64,000 nucleotides of DNA from Elymus sibiricus (taxonomy: Eukaryota; Streptophyta; Magnoliopsida; Poales; Poaceae). The notes under the pieces are model-generated. The model searched no databases and was not told where the DNA came from. It was given only the letters and a program-made list of their open reading frames with translations. Location: contig CM077667.1 of NCBI GenBank assembly GCA_039707655.1, positions 544,588,222 through 544,652,221 of the forward strand, in the 5' to 3' direction. How positions within the stretch are numbered: position 1 is the stretch's first letter; the number at the start of each line of letters is the position of its first letter. The translations under genes and the position numbers were made by a program. Positions 12,101 through 23,487 of this stretch are shown here, piece by piece.

Positions 12101-12222
12101 TACGGTTAATCAGGCAATATGGGAAGATCAATATTCGAGAAAAGACAAAGAGAAATCCCTGCTAGAGTTTTTGAAGCAACTAAACACCCAACCAGAAATA
12201 CTATTTCCTTACAACTTCGGGT
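9167..12222 (+). pseudogene. CACTA second gene, plant Transposase_24-type protein, frameshifted and truncated
   Basis: Exon 1 runs 9167-9379 (MDNTGREGEE, very acidic), then a GT...AG intron 9380-9465. Exon 2 starts ASGSSKSST and carries the En/Spm Ptta-type region (AKYVLWTTLVEHF, then PPRCRTWFYAHGG and RTGVFTPNRENDEL). The reading frame shifts near 10045 and back near 10160, so a stretch of about 40 residues lies in another frame. A basic coiled-coil region (about 10380-10560) and a proline-rich imperfect repeat (10930-11150, PTPPPPSP / ARRQPTPPP) follow. A second intron (11937-12040) leads to an exon ending near 12222 in PEILFPYNFG, where a donor GTGAGT begins. In related elements the next exons encode a Ulp1-like cysteine protease region; here they are deleted. 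Broken by frameshifts and by the truncation. Confidence 0.85.
10930..11150 (+). repeat. Proline-rich coding tandem repeat
   Basis: About six imperfect units of 33-42 bases (CTCCTCCTCCAAGTCCG type) encode runs such as RQPTPPPPSP. They lie inside the CACTA second gene, keep its frame, and would form an extended linker. Confidence 0.8.
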
Positions 12223-12273
12223 GAGTGTTACTATATCTTGTACTACAAATTCTATTTTTTGCTTAATTACTAG

Positions 12274-12407
12274 ATGTTATTTGTAGCACACGGTAACATC
12301 ATTGCATGTTATAGTTGCAATGATTCAAAATGATATTATAATTTAGTGTATAATGTTTTTTTTCCAACTAATATTGCATGAAATAAGGATAAATATAAGT
12401 TCAACTT
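12274..12407. repeat. Right-end fragment of duplicated unit, copy 1
   Basis: It matches 17481-17613 almost base for base (TTTGTAGCACACGGTAACAT onward). It directly follows the broken CACTA intron and directly precedes the start of copy 2 of the duplication. The shared word ATGT at the left junction could be the microhomology of the deletion that removed the CACTA 3' end. Confidence 0.9.
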
Positions 12408-12462
12408 ATATACATCTACCTAAAATTGGCTAGCCCATGCGGACGCACGGGTTGACGACTAG
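12408..12462 (+). other. Helitron-like 3' terminus (plus strand)
   Basis: A hairpin GCCCATGCG / CGCACGGGT (12433-12452) is followed by TTGACGA and CTAG (12459-12462), then T. This is the typical Helitron 3' end. Only the last 55 bases are present because the duplication breakpoint (12407/12408) lies inside the element. Confidence 0.55.
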
Positions 12463-12980
12463 TTTATATAGTTAGGCTTGAGTTGCGTTGAGACCTATGA
12501 AAGAAACACTCAATCTGTTGTTTTGTGCTCACCAGCGCAGATCTATGGCTAAAGAGCAATCGAGTATACATGTTCCTATCCTCTTTGCAAAAAGTAGTCT
12601 TGCACCGAGCTTTTTTTTTGCATACATGATTGGATATATTTGTTAGAAATACATAAAAAATGCTCAAGAAGGCGTGGGGCTGTTGTATCCCCCAACGCAT
12701 TCCAGAATATATGAATGATTTAATTTAGTAAATATGTAATAAAAGGGTGGGATTATTGTATGAGAGAAGAGAGCGCGGGGTGTCAATTTTCTGCCACCAC
12801 TGCCATGCATGCCATGTGAAGGACAAAAGTGGACCCTAACTAGATGTATTTTTGCATGTATAATTCATGATGTTAGGTTGGACGGTGGATTTGTTACCGG
12901 TAGGTAACGGTGACGCTCAAACTGACTTTCTGTTCAGGGTGATGTTCGACAATAAACTAGGCCGAAATGTAAATTTAAGT
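12463..12980. other. Unassigned intergenic sequence, start of duplicated unit
   Basis: I see no gene or clear repeat. The stretch includes short open frames without recognisable content and a T-run at 12610-12618. Confidence 0.5.
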
Positions 12981-14499
12981 CATTGACTGGCTTTCACATT
13001 CTCCTTATCATTTGTCCTTGATTAATTTATGAACATCTTTCTGCTTCACACTACCGTATTTCTTTACTAGGCATGCTAGCATAGTGGCCCTCGCAAATGC
13101 CTTTGCGAGGGCATCATATTTAGAGTACTGAATGTGCTATGTACTTATTTATGTATTGGTATACATTTATTTCATCTGTTTACTCCACTACAAAATACAC
13201 GGTGTTCCTAAAGTTGCACGCTTAATCTTCATTTTCTATATCGCTATGTTGGTAATAACTTAGAAACGTATAATAAAGCTCATGATACGTATAATAACAT
13301 AGAAACGTATAATCTTCATTTTCTCACAACATAACTGTACCTATACAAATTAGAGACTCCCAAGAAATTACCACGTTAATTAGAATTTACGAGCCGTCGA
13401 TCTGGTGGGACCAAATTATTACAGTATAGATCTCCCGAAATTTTCTCATGTCAATCAGAGAAACATAGAAAATATGACTGGGACCATGTTTTGTAACGGA
13501 GGCCATTAACTCATGTGGAGAGCGGGAGTCCCATGTCTATCAGGAAAAATATAATAAAAGAGGGTACCAATATTCACCACATGTGTGGCATCTTAGGCAT
13601 GCGCCCACACGCCCTGTGTGGCATAATCAGGAGGCAGCCCACACGGGTCATGTGTGGGCAAACATGAAAACCGTCCACACGTGTGGGCGCAACTACTTCG
13701 TGCCACACGCCCAACAACTACTACTCATCCCCACCCCGCGCGTGTGGAACGAAGCAAATCTGTCCACACGTCTTGGCGCACGTACGTTAGTTACCCGCAG
13801 GATGACACTTTAGTTACCCCGGGGGATGGCAACTTTAGTTACCGGGATGACAAATCGAGCTGTAAAAGCATGGCAACTCTCTCTGTGTTGGTTAACTATA
13901 GTTATCCGCGGGTTGACACTTTAGTTACCCGGGGATAGTTGCCATGTGTGTTTACCTAGTTGCCACGTGTGGTCAAACCATATATAGTTGCCATGTGTGG
14001 TTAATCATAGTTGCCATGTGTGTTTACTTGGTTGCCACGTACGCACAACTGCAGTTGCCATCTAGCAACGAATCGTAGTTGTCATGTGTGTTTACCTAGT
14101 TGCCAGGTACGCGCAACTGCAGTTGCCATCTAGCAACGTACGAGCGTCGTGTGGGCAAAGAGCAGTTCGCCCACACGCGCGTGGCCTAGGTGGTGACTGT
14201 GTCGGCAGAAAGTGGTTCGCCCACACGGCGCAGCTGGCAACCGTGCGCCGCGGGTCGTGTGGACGAACTCTCCAACGCCCACACACACGATGATGCCTAC
14301 TTGGCACTGAAATTCCAACATATTCTTTTAGGATTCGTGCAAAACAGAATCAACGTGGATCGACACGTGTGGGCGAAGTGCAAACATGCCACACATGTGG
14401 GCGTTATCATTTGGGATAAAAGAATATATGTGGGACCAGAAGTTATAACGGAGGAGATTAACTCAGGTGGAACCGTGGAACACAAGAAGAGTCCCTTCG
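12981..14499. repeat. Duplicated segment, copy 2
   Basis: This is the direct-orientation partner of 1-1418. It continues without a break into 14500-17613 and shows the pre-insertion sequence of the CACTA target site (TTCG at 14496-14499 followed by CTTGAG). It includes the 13641-13745 stretch missing from copy 1. Confidence 0.92.
13076..13112 (-). other. Helitron-like 3' terminus (minus strand), copy 2
   Basis: Second copy of the CTAG, spacer and perfect 11-bp hairpin seen at 96-132, unchanged in sequence. Confidence 0.4.
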
Positions 14500-17480
14500 C
14501 TTGAGCTTGTTAGCAAAAACAAGTCGTATACCCACGGGCCACTTTGTTTCACCGTCGTTAATATCTTCTTTTCTGTTTGTTATTCTCTACAAACCACTCT
14601 CCGTGTTCCCTAAGTTTGCCCTAATCTCTAGGGTTCCATTGTTCCATGCCTTGATCTATCTCATCGATCTCTCTCATCTCTCATCGTTATTATCTTCCGT
14701 TGCTTCTTCTCCACGACCCACTGTTCGTGTTCCCTCAATTTGCCCTAATCTCTAGGGTTCCAATTGTTCCATGCGTTGATCTCTCTCATCTCTCCCATCA
14801 CAAATTTTATGCACGTCCGATTCTCAATACCACACCTAAATCCGTCAATATCACTTTCTGAGACACGATCAACTAGATTTTTGTTTTTTCTTATAATTGG
14901 TTGAACTCCATCAATGGTGTTCAGGCAGAACGGACGTCGTTAAATTATGTTGTGTTCGTGATGCCTTGCTGGCATCCCGCCACCAGGGGCATGCCGCTGC
15001 AGCCACCAATACGCAGTGCCAATCTCAACTACACAGCTTCCATGTAGCCTCATCTTAGACACCACGACCCATCATGCTACATGCCCAGGTTCTCAGAGGA
15101 AGGCCCACACGAGTAGAATACCCTGTGTGCCGGCGCACGATGACTCCACAATGATCTCCGTCAAGATTGGGAAGCAGAGCGCCAAAGCAGTCATGGCGTC
15201 CAACGTCCAGGGTTAGAGTGGCAGACAAACATGAATGATTTGTTATGCGTTCAGTACAACAACGTTGGGCAGGATCAGTGACGGAATCCCAAGAAATATC
15301 CCAAAAGAACTGCACGTGCAACCTGTACTATATTCTTTGGAGGGAAAATAACTGCTTTCAGAATTGAGATTAATGAAAATCCAGTGCTTGTGATGGTACA
15401 AGATATTTCAATTCCCATGTTGATATTCTTTATTTTGCCGAAATTTATTTAAGGTGCAATATTCTCTTTTATTATATAGTACTGCGGTTTTCTTTTTTTG
15501 AATTGGTAGAACAGTGCAGTTTTCTGTTTTTGAATTGGTAGAACAGTGCAATTTTGTGTTTTATGGACTGGTATGCGGATATGTAATTCATTGGAAAATT
15601 TCGAGACCATGTCTGGATTCGAATTCAATTGAATGTATGTAGCGTGATAAAAGACTGATATAGCTCTATGCATGCCTATTCAAGGAGGAGTTCCTACCAA
15701 CATTCTTTGGGAAAGAATAGTACCAAAGTAGGCAAAGTCGCGCAGGTTTGTTTCTTCGTGAGCTTTACATAGTTATGAGGTATATTCTGGAATCCAATTT
15801 TGTTTTTCCTGCAAGGAGCTTTACGTAGCTTCCAAATTGCTAGGTATTAAGATAAGTATACAAAAAGTTATATTTCTGTTAAACCTGACCCAATAAATCT
15901 ACGCTACTCCTACGGATTTGCCGTGTCGCTCCTATCAATCCGGTCGCGATGATCTCCAGTCGGTAATTGGATGGCTATTCCGAATTCCAATGACCTCTCT
16001 GTGTCACACGGATATTTCCTTCATGGCGCTGACGGCCACGCTTCGTTTTCAAATTGGGGGTTGATGCACACGCAACCATATCCACTGCTCCGCATCCTGG
16101 ACTCCAGTACTCAGCCCATGGAGTCCAGCAGCCAGGCGACCACTTAGCAGCTGACTGGCTGCCTCTTCCATCTAGATTATAAAGGTCTGAACTGCTTGAG
16201 GGTTATCCATGTGATTACAGGAATACATTTCAACAAAGAATACTAGAAGAATTGTAGGGAAAGCAGCTGTAAGTTTCCTACTTCTACTCTTTTTCCCTTT
16301 AGCTACTTCTTCGTTATCTTCCTGCAATTTACATGGACTGTGTGGTGTGATGATTCATGTGAGAACATGCCTTATGTCTGTAGGTTTTGCTTCACGTCTC
16401 CATGTGAGAAAATGTTCTTTACAAATACAACATGGATGCCAAAATTGTTTACTGCTGTCGATCTAGGTTACAAAGGGATTTGATTGTGGAAGTTTTACTT
16501 ATTCCTTCACAAAATACAAAAGGTACACACACAAACTTCGCTTACATAATTGTTTTATGTGATACACACATTTCCAGTAGTTGCAATTTGTACCATCGAA
16601 TTCTACCGTGAGTAGTTCGCCGGATATATTTTCCCAGATCTATTTAATTAGGTTTGCACGATACTTGACTTTTTAATCATTTGTTACTTGCATTGCAAAT
16701 TTGCTGATGGACTACAAGGATATACATGCCTCATGAGATCTTTCTAGAAAAATCTTATTATGATAGATCACAATTCATTTATTTTTGTATGCATTCCTTT
16801 ATTTTGCTGATACAACGCTACTCAGGATTAGAAAAGCGTGAAAATTGCAATAATATATCTGTAATCCTATTATTTCTACATTTGAATTACCAACACCTAT
16901 ATATAACATTTTTATTAAAAAAATATCCTATTTGTGGGTTACACAAAAGATTACTTATGTGGGGAACTAAGATAGAAAGTGGTCGAAACAAACAATGCAG
17001 ACATTTTTCTTTCAGTGTAACATGGAAATATTTTTTTTTTGCAGTAAAGTATAAACTCATGCATCCGTTTCGAACTGAGCTCAAAGGAGCCATTCAATGT
17101 TTCGTTTCGGACGCACAATATATTATGATATATTAGTGTCATTGGGTTTTAGATGGATGGAAACCATACAAGATTTTTACTCAGGCCATCAATGAAAGGA
17201 TAAGGTAGTATCTTTTTGTGATGGAATATAAGTTTATCGTTTCTAGAGTTAGGATGATACCTAAATAATTTAGGGCTTCGGGAGACTTGAACAGAGGAAA
17301 CAATTGTTGGATACTGTCATGTTAGCATGCATTATCTTTTCTTTTAATTGATATATGGCGTGAGTACAGATTTAACAACCAGCGTAAAAAATGTAACAAA
17401 ACAATGCAGTATTAGTGTAACATAATTGATAAATCACATACTATATGTAAATTTCAAATTAGGAGTTTATTGAGAAGAAT
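14500..17480. other. Unassigned part of duplicated unit, missing from copy 1
   Basis: There is no gene I can support. At 14604-14660 and 14729-14785 a leader-like phrase (TTGCCCTAATCTCTAGGGTT) occurs twice, about 125 bases apart. At 15485-15560 a 35-base phrase (TTTTTGAATTGGTAGAACAG) is tandemly repeated. A TATA-like ATTATAAAGG at 16176-16185 follows a GC-rich stretch. From 16250 on the sequence is AT-rich. The 136-residue frame at 16726-17136 has AT-driven composition and no motif. Confidence 0.5.
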
Positions 17481-17613
17481 ATGTCATTTGTAGCACACGG
17501 TAACATCATTGCATGTTATAGTTGCAATGATTCAAAATGATATTATAATTTAGTGTATAATGTTTGTTTCCAACTAATATTGCATGAAATAATGATAAAT
17601 ATAAGTTCAACTT
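17481..17613. repeat. Right-end fragment of duplicated unit, copy 2
   Basis: Partner of 12274-12407. Identity stops at TTCAACTT (17613), which marks the right end of the duplicated unit. The next 150 bases (17614-17760) are AT-rich and unassigned. Confidence 0.88.
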
Positions 17614-17760
17614 GAAACATGCAAAAGAGCAGTATGAATATTATGAAAAGCATATTATTTTTATGGTACAGTGGCATATGAAAGGAGATAATTATTTTTA
17701 TGAGAAACTTCCATGAAAAATTCAACATTGTTTCCATGAGCTTGAACACAAGTGTTCAAG

Positions 17761-19998
17761 GTCGACCCTCAATTCTCCAATGCATAACATTACAATCGCT
17801 TCTCTTATAAAAGGCAAGTAAAGATTTTATGTTTTTTATTTTTGAAATTTTTTGTTTGTTTCACCCACAACTAAATAAATAAAAGAAGAAAACAGAAACA
17901 AATGGAAAATGAAATCTACTTAGTGATAGAAGGAAACAAGCATACACGAAAATATTAACCCCATGCTATTGCTCCCCGGCAACCGCGCCAGAAAAGAGCT
18001 TGATAATCCGCATGTGCAAGGAATCATCATAGCAGTTTCCAACGATGGAAGTTATACGTATGGAGTGTCAAACCCACAAGGAGCTAAAGGTAATATCAAT
18101 ATTCTCTCAAGTCCTATCTGCCACCAATACGACTCTACATTAATGTTTTAACTAGCAGCTATGTTATTTAGCGGCGGCTCGATCAGAAGCTATGAAAGGC
18201 TATAGCGGAGCTAAGCCTCATTTAGCGTTTCTTTTAAATCATGAAAAATTAAAACAATAATTATATAATCAGGCATCATATATGATATATTGCATATACT
18301 TTACATATACATATGTTCGCACATCAAAACACGAGTACCAAGTGGCATCCTAATTCAATAACCAAGCTTCACATCAATGCATCATATATATCATAACCAA
18401 ACTTCATATCAATGCAGAAGTATGGTTTTGTATAGTGGCTTAGCGGGCTAAATGACTCCAAATTTAGCGCTATTCCAGGAAATAGCATGCTATTAGCCTC
18501 ATTTTTAATTTAACATTAAAAATGTATAGCTTTAGTGGAAGAGCTCTAAAAATCTATAGCGAGGCTATAGCCCCGCTATAGCCGGCTATTTAAAACATTG
18601 CTCTACACACACAAAATTTTGCTTATATCTGGTAACGTAAAATAAAACTGCGTTATGGGTATAAAGAGGATAGCTTTGCATGATATTGGAGAACAAAAAT
18701 ATGAAAATAGTTGCTGCCTAAATAAACTTATAATATATTACAATATATTACAAATAGCGAGTGTGGAATAAAGCTGTTATGGTGTGCTGAATCATCCTAG
18801 GCAATTGATATCAAGATCGGTAATCATTCTTGCAATTTTATATGAGGGAGAGGCATGAGCTAACATACTTTCTACTTGGATCATATGAACTTATGATTGG
18901 ACATCTAGCAAGCATCCGCAACTATTAGAAATCATTAAGGTAAACCCAACCATAGCATTAAACATCAAGTCCCCTTTACTCCCATACGCAATAATCCCCT
19001 TACTCGGTTGTAAGCTTCTATTGCTCGAGCCCCCCACTGTAAGTGAATCACAAACGTATTGCAACATCCTACAGCGAGAATTCCCTCACGTGTGCACGGC
19101 ATGGAGGGCACCATAGGACAACACCAAAATAAAACATACCCTCAAACCAATCAAGATCATCAATCAACCTAAAGGACAACATAAATCTACTCAAACATCA
19201 TAGGATGGCAACACATCATCAGATAATAATATGTGGCATGAAACACCATGTTCAAGTAGGGGATTACAGTGGGATGCGGGAGAGTGGACCGCTGAAAATA
19301 GATGAGGAAGGTGATGAAGACGGTGATGTTGATGTAGACGATCATTGCGGCGATGGCTCCCCCGACGGCACTCCAGTGCCACCGGGAGAGAGGGAAAGAG
19401 AGTCTCCCCCCTTAGGCTTCCTCCTCCATGGCCTCTCCTTAGATGGGGAGAGGTTCTCCCCTCTGGTCCGTGGCCTCCATGGCTCACGGAGGGGCGAGAG
19501 ACCCTCCGAGATTGGATCTCTCTCTCTCTGTTTCTCTCCTGTTTTCGCTGCTGTTTTCTGGCCCTTCACTGTTTCTTAAATATCCGGAGATCCGTAACTC
19601 TGATCGGGCTGAAATTTTGAGGGGATTTTTACGTCGAAATTATGTTTTTGCGGCGAAAGAAGGGCCCCAACGGACTTGAGGGGTGGCCACGAGCTAGCAG
19701 GGCGCGGCCAACCCCCTGGCCACGCCCCGTTGCCTCGTGGGGCCCTCGGGCATCGTGTTGCGTTGATTCTTATTTCCAAAAATCACATATATTCCAAAAA
19801 AAATCTCCATAAGTTTTTATCGCGTTTGGACTTATTCTGATATGGATTTTCTGCCAAACAAAAAACAGGAACTGGCATTGGGCACTGGATAAGTAAGTTC
19901 GTCCTAAAAATAATATAAAATGTTGCCAAAAGTATATGAAAGTTGTAGAATATTGGCATGAATACTTCATAAATTATCGATACGTTGGAGACGTATCA
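17761..19998 (-). mobile_element. LTR retrotransposon 5' end (minus strand), truncated
   Basis: Read on the minus strand, an LTR starts TGATACGTCTCCAACGTATC at 19998 and ends ...TCA at 18001. It is followed by TTTTCTGGCGCGGTTGCCGG (about 17993-17974), the leader sequence seen after the LTR in related elements, and about 200 bases of internal sequence. Without the 461-bp MITE at 18140-18600 the LTR is about 1.54 kb, the same size as the related LTR at 37132-38678. The rest of the element is missing. It lies directly against the 3' side of the F-box pseudogene, whose reading stops at the LTR edge. Long open frames at 19190-19780 fall inside the LTR and are not genes. Confidence 0.75.
18140..18600. 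mobile_element. hAT-like MITE with 8-bp target duplication
   Basis: The ends AATGTTTTAA / TTAAAACATT are inverted, and the subterminal parts repeat GGCTATAGC words in opposite directions. It is flanked by ACTCTACA (18132-18139) and GCTCTACA (18600-18607), an 8-bp target duplication with one mismatch. It is inserted in the minus-strand LTR. The interior is AT-rich and non-coding. Confidence 0.75.
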
Positions 19999-20005
19999 GT
20001 GGTAT

Positions 20006-20776
20006 CTATACAGCTGATGCCGAGCATACCATCCATTTGAATGACCCCACCGCCGTATCGAAAATTATGATCTTACTGTCGAAGGAGATGTAAGTATGCC
20101 AGTGCATGCAACCATGCAGCAGGACAGGCGGGTGCTCCGAGGCTTGAAGGTGCCACCAGGACGTGTCCTTCTCCATGGATGGCGAGGTCACATGCAGCCC
20201 GATGCATCTCTGTTGTCCCTGGATGGGACATGCTGACGATGAGGACGTAGTAGACAACCTTGCAACTCTTCTTGTCTGGATGCTTCCAGAAGAGGACGCG
20301 GTACTCGCCGGATGGTCGGTGAGGGTACAAGGCGGCGACACTGCCGCCAGTCAGATCCGGGAGCTCGAGCCTCTGACGGAAAGGAGGAGGAGGCCGTCGC
20401 AGGAGGCGTGGATGGTGAAGCTATGGCGAGATGTGTTGTAGTCGTCGAACTCAAGAACCGTCCAGCGCGCGGCGGGTGTTCGTCGTAAATCCAAGGCATC
20501 GACCGCGGCATGGCCGGTGTATTCGTTGCTCCTGGTGGGGAAGAAGACCAGCATGAGCGACGGCTGGGCGTGATGGTGTGCGAGGATGAACAAGGTGTCA
20601 GAGGTGACACGGCGCCAGGAGCGGCAGGTCATGCGGCAGCGGAGGAGCTCCTTCGTCGGGACCCGGACTAGGATTTCTGACTGGACGACCTCGTCAGGGA
20701 GGCGTCGGGGATGGCGGCATAGTTGCCGCCTGCACGGCGTCTGGTTCACCACCGATCCAGCGCTGCCGCCTGCCAT
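20006..20776 (-). pseudogene. F-box protein pseudogene
   Basis: From ATG at 20776 on the minus strand the frame reads an N-terminal tail and then an F-box (LPDEVVQSEILVRVPTKELL, then RCRMTCRSWRRVTSD; about residues 27-62). F-box proteins bind SKP1 in SCF ubiquitin ligases through this motif. After ASCDGLLLLS (near 20370) the frame is lost at about 20350; an F-box-associated-like part follows in a second frame (PSGEYRVLFWKHPDKK, near 20310-20265) and a third frame (ISFDSKIIIFDTAVGSFKWM, near 20075). The gene then ends at the LTR boundary, 19998. With at least two frameshifts and a cut 3' end it cannot make a normal product. The intact genes of this grass family usually have 350-450 residues. 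Confidence 0.8.
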
Positions 20777-20949
20777 CGCAAGCAGCTAACCGGCTACGAC
20801 GAACCGTTGGGTTTGGCCAGAAACTTGGGGGATGCGGCGAGGCCTGGTGCAAAATTGGGAAATCATGACTTGTACAAATATTAAAGTGCCAAGCAATGGT
20901 GGATTAAGCCCTCTCAGAGCTTGCTTGATGTATTTTTAATTAGTTAGTG

Positions 20950-21127
20950 GGTGTGTCTAGGGCACATCTAGATGTGACATAGTTATTGCACATCTAAATG
21001 ACTAAATCAAATATAAAAAGAAAAAAAAGGAAAAGAAAATACACACACGAATCTCCACGTAAGATCAATGATATAGGACTTAGATGTGCAATACTTATCT
21101 CACATCTAGATGTGTTTTAGCAAAACC
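20950..21127. mobile_element. MITE with about 50-bp terminal inverted repeats
   Basis: The left arm (CACATCTAGATGTGA, then TATTGCACATCTAA) is repeated inverted at the right end (TTAGATGTGCAATA, then TCACATCTAGATGTG). The centre is A-rich. Superfamily is uncertain because no clear target duplication was found. The flanks (20777-20949 and 21128-21579) hold nothing I recognise. Confidence 0.75.
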
Positions 21128-21579
21128 GTTGGTTTTATTTATTCTTTAGCCGTAGAGGCATCTTCAATAGTCTCTCGGCCTAGATGATTGCTTATCATTT
21201 TCTCTTTGGCACTTTAACCAATTTCATCATTGTTCCTATCTGAGAGACAAATCTAAGTGTCGGGATAATGTGGTAGCTTGCTCGATGACAAACCAGTCTT
21301 CTTCGAAGGAACAGGCATTTAAGCATATATACAGTGCCTAATTGCACCTTCAACATACAGTGCAAACTTGGGTAATTTTCCTTAACCTAAATCTAATGGA
21401 TATAATTTTTTTTATATGAAATAAATGATCAGATGTTTCCGACTTTAAAGAAAATTTCTAGCCTATATGTCCTTTTCAGGTTAGCCTTTCAAGTAACATT
21501 AATACATAGTAGATTATGCACAAGTACAGATTCCACACCTCTCCTTCCTTCAAGTTTTTTAGATGTTTCTCTAAGTTTT
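21128..21579. other. Unassigned intergenic sequence
   Basis: No gene or repeat was recognised. Short open frames carry no known motif. Confidence 0.4.
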
Positions 21580-22215
21580 GTTAAGGTTTCTGTCCTGCTC
21601 AGAAAAACGAGACGACGGCGGCTCCCTTAAGATGGAATAAGGTTCTCCCCATCTAGTCCCCGTCATGGTGGTGCGTCTAGCACGTTAGAGGGCATGTGTT
21701 GGTGTGTCTTCGGTGGATCTCATGGGATTCGGTTGGTGGTTGTCTTTGGTGGATCTGCTCGGATCCGATCTTTGTTCATCTTTGTTCGTGTGTCTTCAAG
21801 TTGTATCTTTTCGATCTACACTTCTCTTATTCGGTGGTGGTTGATGTTCTGGTCCGTTCGTCCCAGTGATCGTCGGGGCGCTGCACCAGTGGAAAATATT
21901 TTTAGTTGTTCTTTTCTGTTTGTTTAGGGTTTGTGTTCCGTTCAGGAAGACGAGGCGGTGGCGGCTTCCTGAAGATGGAATAATGTTTTCCACGTTCTAT
22001 CCCCGCCCCGCTGGTGCTTCTAGCATCGTTGGATGGCGTGTGGAGGTTTGTCTTCGTCGGATCTCGCAGAATTTGATCGGTGCTGGTCTTTGGTGGATGT
22101 GTTTGGATCCAGTCTTCGTTCGTCTTCGTTTGGTGTTTACAGGTTTGACCCTTCTGATCTACGACTTTCTTCATCGGTGATGATTGCTACTCTGGTGCGT
22201 TGGTCCTGGGCCTTA
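21580..22215. repeat. Two diverged tandem units of about 320 bp
   Basis: Phrases recur in order in 21580-21900 and 21915-22215: AGACGACGGCGGCT / AGGCGGTGGCGGCTTCCT, GATGGAATAA, a phrase TTCTCCCCATCTAGTCCCCG / TTCCACGTTCTATCCCCGCC, GTTCGTCTTCG-type runs and GATCTAC. The units look about 25% diverged. Origin unknown; possibly the untranslated end of a retroelement. Overlapping open frames look incidental. Confidence 0.6.
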
Positions 22216-22849
22216 GAATGACGACTTTCCGAATGTTTACTACATCAAGTGGCAAAACGTAATCCTTATACGATAACCATACTTCCATCATTTTTTGTGT
22301 TAATTTTTGCTGAAATCAAACTTACTATCTTTGTCTTGACCAAGAATATTATGTCCAAGCATAATCTTCATTGTATGGAAGTACCTATGATCCTTAGCGA
22401 GCGCCTTTCATGGCTATTGGGCCAGCCTAGTACTATCCTCAGGGGTGTCCGTTCTTTCTTTCATATTTACTTCATTGTTTAGTTTTTTCCATCTTTTTAC
22501 ACTATAATTTAAATTTTAAAATATTCATAATAATTCTGTTCCAAAAAATAATAAAATCTACTCTACTAGATATCCTATGTCCGTTCCGGCATGCATGCAT
22601 ATCCTTTTTTTGGGATAGCTTACCATTGGGCCGGTCGCTCACTCGCACTCGCGCAGCGTTATGACTTATGAGCTTGGACCCACTCCACCGCTCAATCTTT
22701 CCCTTCTATTCACGGGGCGCTCCCCTCCACCCATTTTTCTCTCCACAAAAAACGCATCTCTCTTTTTCTTCATTCATCGCCGGCGCGACACTCAGCTCCC
22801 TTCCCCCCAGTTGTGCGGCCACCTTCCTCTTGTCACGGTCATGGCGCTC
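22216..22849. other. Unassigned intergenic sequence
   Basis: AT-rich to about 22600, then GC-richer. The 186-residue frame at 22661-23221 runs into the repeat described next and shows no domain; I do not regard it as a gene. Confidence 0.4.
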
Positions 22850-23487
22850 CTCCGCTGCGTGGCCATGCTACACCCCCATGACGCCCGTGCTACAACCAGG
22901 GCCGAACCGTGCTACAACCGACCACCAGATATGCTACAATGGGGAGATGGCAAAGTGTGGTGGCATCGACGGTGTTGTGATTTTGCTGCAACCTGCAATG
23001 ATAAAGCTATCACCGGCGTCTGTATTTGCTGCAACCAGGCGACGGTGAAGTGCAGCGATGACGAAGGCGCGGTGTTTTATTGCTGCAAAAGGCAATGGGA
23101 AAGCTTCCACCCACGATCGGATATGCGGTGTGACGGTCAAGTGTGGCTGGCGGCAATCATGAACGATGAAAGGTTGCAACCGGTGACAAATGCTACAACC
23201 AAGAATCGCAAAAGCTGCTAGCCGCGATGAGAAAAGTTTCAACCAAAGTTTCAACCGGCGGTGACAAAAGCTGCAACCAATAATGAAAAATGCTTCAATC
23301 ATTTCATGTCTCAGCTGCGACCGTCGACGGTGGCGTTGACGTTTTTTAGTGACCGTCATCAGTTTGCTACGACCGTCGATGATTTTTTGCTATGACCATC
23401 GATGAATTTTGCTACAACCTTTTATCACTGCTACCACTGGGCCACAAGCGCGGCAGCGCGACCTAGTGTGTAGCGCGGTGTTGCGCC
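22850..23487. repeat. Degenerate short-word repeat (GCTACAACC / GCTGCAACC)
   Basis: The words TGCTACAACC, TTGCTGCAACC, GTTTCAACC and GCTACGACCGTCGA recur every 20-60 bases with variable spacers. The pattern resumes at 24446-24475 (TGTTGCAACC) after the hAT-like insertion, so one repeat block was split in two. Confidence 0.7.

Larger units (their letters stand above)
1419..12273 (+). mobile_element. CACTA (En/Spm-type) DNA transposon, 3'-truncated
   Basis: The 5' terminus CACTAGTAGAAAAC starts at 1419, directly after TCG; the empty site survives in copy 2 of the duplication (TTCG then CTTGAG at 14496-14505), so this is an insertion into copy 1. Subterminal inverted repeats follow, then three coding units on the plus strand: a small membrane protein, a TNP2-type transposase and a second, Transposase_24-type gene. 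The element breaks off inside an intron at about 12273; the following bases match sequence 3 kb downstream of the insertion point in copy 2. The 3' TIR, subterminal repeats and the last exons are therefore missing. Both large genes carry frameshifts, so the copy is non-autonomous and cannot transpose by itself. Confidence 0.93.

Noticed and set aside
16726..17136. 136-residue open frame
   Set aside because: AT-rich composition with F, I, Y and K only; no motif or promoter context.
19190..19680. Overlapping open frames on both strands
   Set aside because: They lie inside the minus-strand LTR, which is GC-rich at this place.
22661..23221. 186-residue open frame
   Set aside because: It overlaps the GCTACAACC word repeat; cysteine-rich stretches come from the repeat and no domain is seen.
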